This document shows positions 63,132 to 64,000 of a stretch of DNA of 64,000 nucleotides, in pieces. Source of the DNA: Pseudomonadota bacterium (GTDB lineage Bacteria; Pseudomonadota; Alphaproteobacteria; Rickettsiales; SXRF01). The notes under the pieces are model-generated. The model saw only the letters and a list, made by a program, of their open reading frames with translations. It ran no database searches and was not told the DNA's origin. The stretch covers positions 1-64,000 of the forward strand of contig CAUJHR010000004.1 in NCBI GenBank assembly GCA_963205195.1. Reading direction: 5' to 3'. The translations under genes were made by a program, and so were the position numbers. Position 1 is the stretch's first letter. Every line of letters starts with the position of its first letter.

Positions 63132-64000
63132 CTATATTGAAAGGCCCGGTGATTGCCCATTACCAGAAAGGCGATTGCGTATATCCTGCTCACTTTCAGC
63201 AATAATTTTTTGCATGTCCCTCATAATTATATACAAATTTTCCTTGGGGGAGAATTTTACAGTTAGTTTTCCATCTTCAAATTTACCGCTTAAAGAACAT
63301 TTTCTGTTATTAATATTAAAATTATCATTAATATTTGCGGGTTTAATGCCACCATAATCCTTGTCGCTTATAAAACCTCCATCTTTAAATTTTTCTAGAA
63401 GTTTCTGTGCGATTTTTCCTAACTCAGAATTATGCCTTGAATCTATATTAAAAACCAATGAAAAGGATTTCTTTGCGTCACATTCCACTTGTGATCCCAA
63501 AGATGTCCATAATTCGCTATCAGGACTGGCGGCTTTTTTAACAGAGGATATTAAAGTTGCCAGTTGGCTTTTCAAATAGTCATCACATACAGAATATTTG
63601 TTTTGCTGTTCCTGAAATTGGTGTTTTGCTGATATAACGGCTTCGTTTAAAGTTTTAATATCAATAGAGCCTGTATCTTTTATAGTGAAATCAATAACTA
63701 TATTTCCCTGATGGGAATTTTTCTTAATAATATTAATTTTAAAAGAAGATATATCATTGGAGATATTTGCCTTTTTTGAATCCGATATTAATACATTAGA
63801 AATATCGGGAGCATTATCTATAATGCCTGCTTTTTTTAGTGTATCTGCCAGAATCTGAGTGTTTGGGGCATTATCTTTTATTGGAAGTGTAATTATATAT
63901 TGTGAAGTTGATGGGGTTGTTATCTCACCGCCAGTGGTTTTCGAATATTCGTTGAATAAAATATGCAGCTCATTTCCTACTGCGACCCTATGTGCTTCCT
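63132..64000 (-). CDS. Uncharacterised protein, 5' end outside window
   Basis: The minus-strand frame is open from the right edge to the stop at 63132, at least 289 codons; the true start is beyond 64000. The sequence is Lys/Asn/Ile/Ser-rich and AT-rich compared with pyrH. It seems to hold two similar alpha/beta halves: the first around FKINIIKKNSHQGNIVIDFTI, the second around FSLVFNIDSRHNSELG and LSGKFEDGKLTVKFSP. No signal or family can be judged without the N-terminus. It takes the place of tsf upstream of pyrH. Confidence 0.65.
   Translation of the reverse strand, partial: EAHRVAVGNELHILFNEYSKTTGGEITTPSTSQYIITLPIKDNAPNTQILADTLKKAGIIDNAPDISNVLISDSKKANISNDISSFKINIIKKNSHQGNIVIDFTIKDTGSIDIKTLNEAVISAKHQFQEQQNKYSVCDDYLKSQLATLISSVKKAASPDSELWTSLGSQVECDAKKSFSLVFNIDSRHNSELGKIAQKLLEKFKDGGFISDKDYGGIKPANINDNFNINNRKCSLSGKFEDGKLTVKFSPKENLYIIMRDMQKIIAESEQDIRNRLSGNGQSPGLSI

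Noticed and set aside
1..64000. CRISPR arrays
   Set aside because: No regularly spaced direct repeats with unique spacers were seen; the tandem heptamers have no spacers and belong to palindromes.

Overview
The window is chromosomal DNA of an alphaproteobacterium of moderate GC, by eye a little over 40%. Three things point there: a circularly permuted two-piece tmRNA gene next to an alpha-type SspB adaptor; alphaproteobacterial gene orders (ruvX/plsY/dprA/topA/rnr beside gatCAB; zapA-6S RNA-fthC; pyrH-frr-uppS-cdsA-dxr-rseP-bamA-skp-lpxD-fabZ-lpxA-lpxI-lpxB); and an NDUFS4-type complex I subunit. A DUF2610 protein, an ankyrin protein and small palindromic repeats inserted in and between genes suggest a lineage in or near Rickettsiales, but this is inference. 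The cell makes lipid A, recycles peptidoglycan sugars (AmgK/MurU) and uses GatCAB for Gln-tRNA.

Layout. 1-1936: edge of a probable integrated element, with a DUF262/HNH restriction-like gene open at the left end, an intact tRNA-Leu(CAA), and the severed 5' half of a second tRNA-Leu. 2.0-9.0 kb: dsbB-coq7, tRNA-Glu followed by a hairpin array, an AT-rich TIR-like gene, an unknown gene, a TMEM175 channel, a DUF475 membrane protein and an acyl-CoA dehydrogenase. 9-19 kb (minus strand): a 506-aa unknown with DUF2610, an NDUFS4-like protein, rnr, a RelE/ParE toxin-antitoxin pair, topA, dprA, plsY, ruvX. 18.8-25 kb (plus): gatC, a small ORF, gatA, gatB, two unknown membrane-associated proteins, DUF486, an SDR protein; then tRNA-Thr. 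25.5-30 kb (minus): lysR, a HEPN-like orphan and polA, which carries an in-frame palindromic insert. 30-38.8 kb: an esterase, two unknown genes, zapA, 6S RNA, fthC, a YmdB-type phosphoesterase, ssrA, sspB, tadA, a gamma-glutamylcyclotransferase-like gene and its unknown partner. 39-44 kb: ettA, a membrane-anchored ankyrin protein, iscX, tsaE-amgK-murU. 44-50.4 kb: one gene for a 2088-residue exported protein. 50.5-63.1 kb: the envelope and lipid A operon, minus strand. 63.1-64 kb: a partial unknown gene.

The most unusual signals are these. (1) A class of about 100-130 bp palindromes whose arms are tandem heptamers; one lies inside polA, one fills the whole polA/esterase intergenic region, and one forms the frr-uppS junction and the N-terminus of UppS. 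(2) A tmRNA tag that contains the ANDN adaptor-recognition module twice. (3) The interrupted tRNA-Leu at the element boundary. (4) Orphan TIR-like and HEPN-like genes, both very AT-rich. (5) The giant exported cysteine-containing protein downstream of lpxB.
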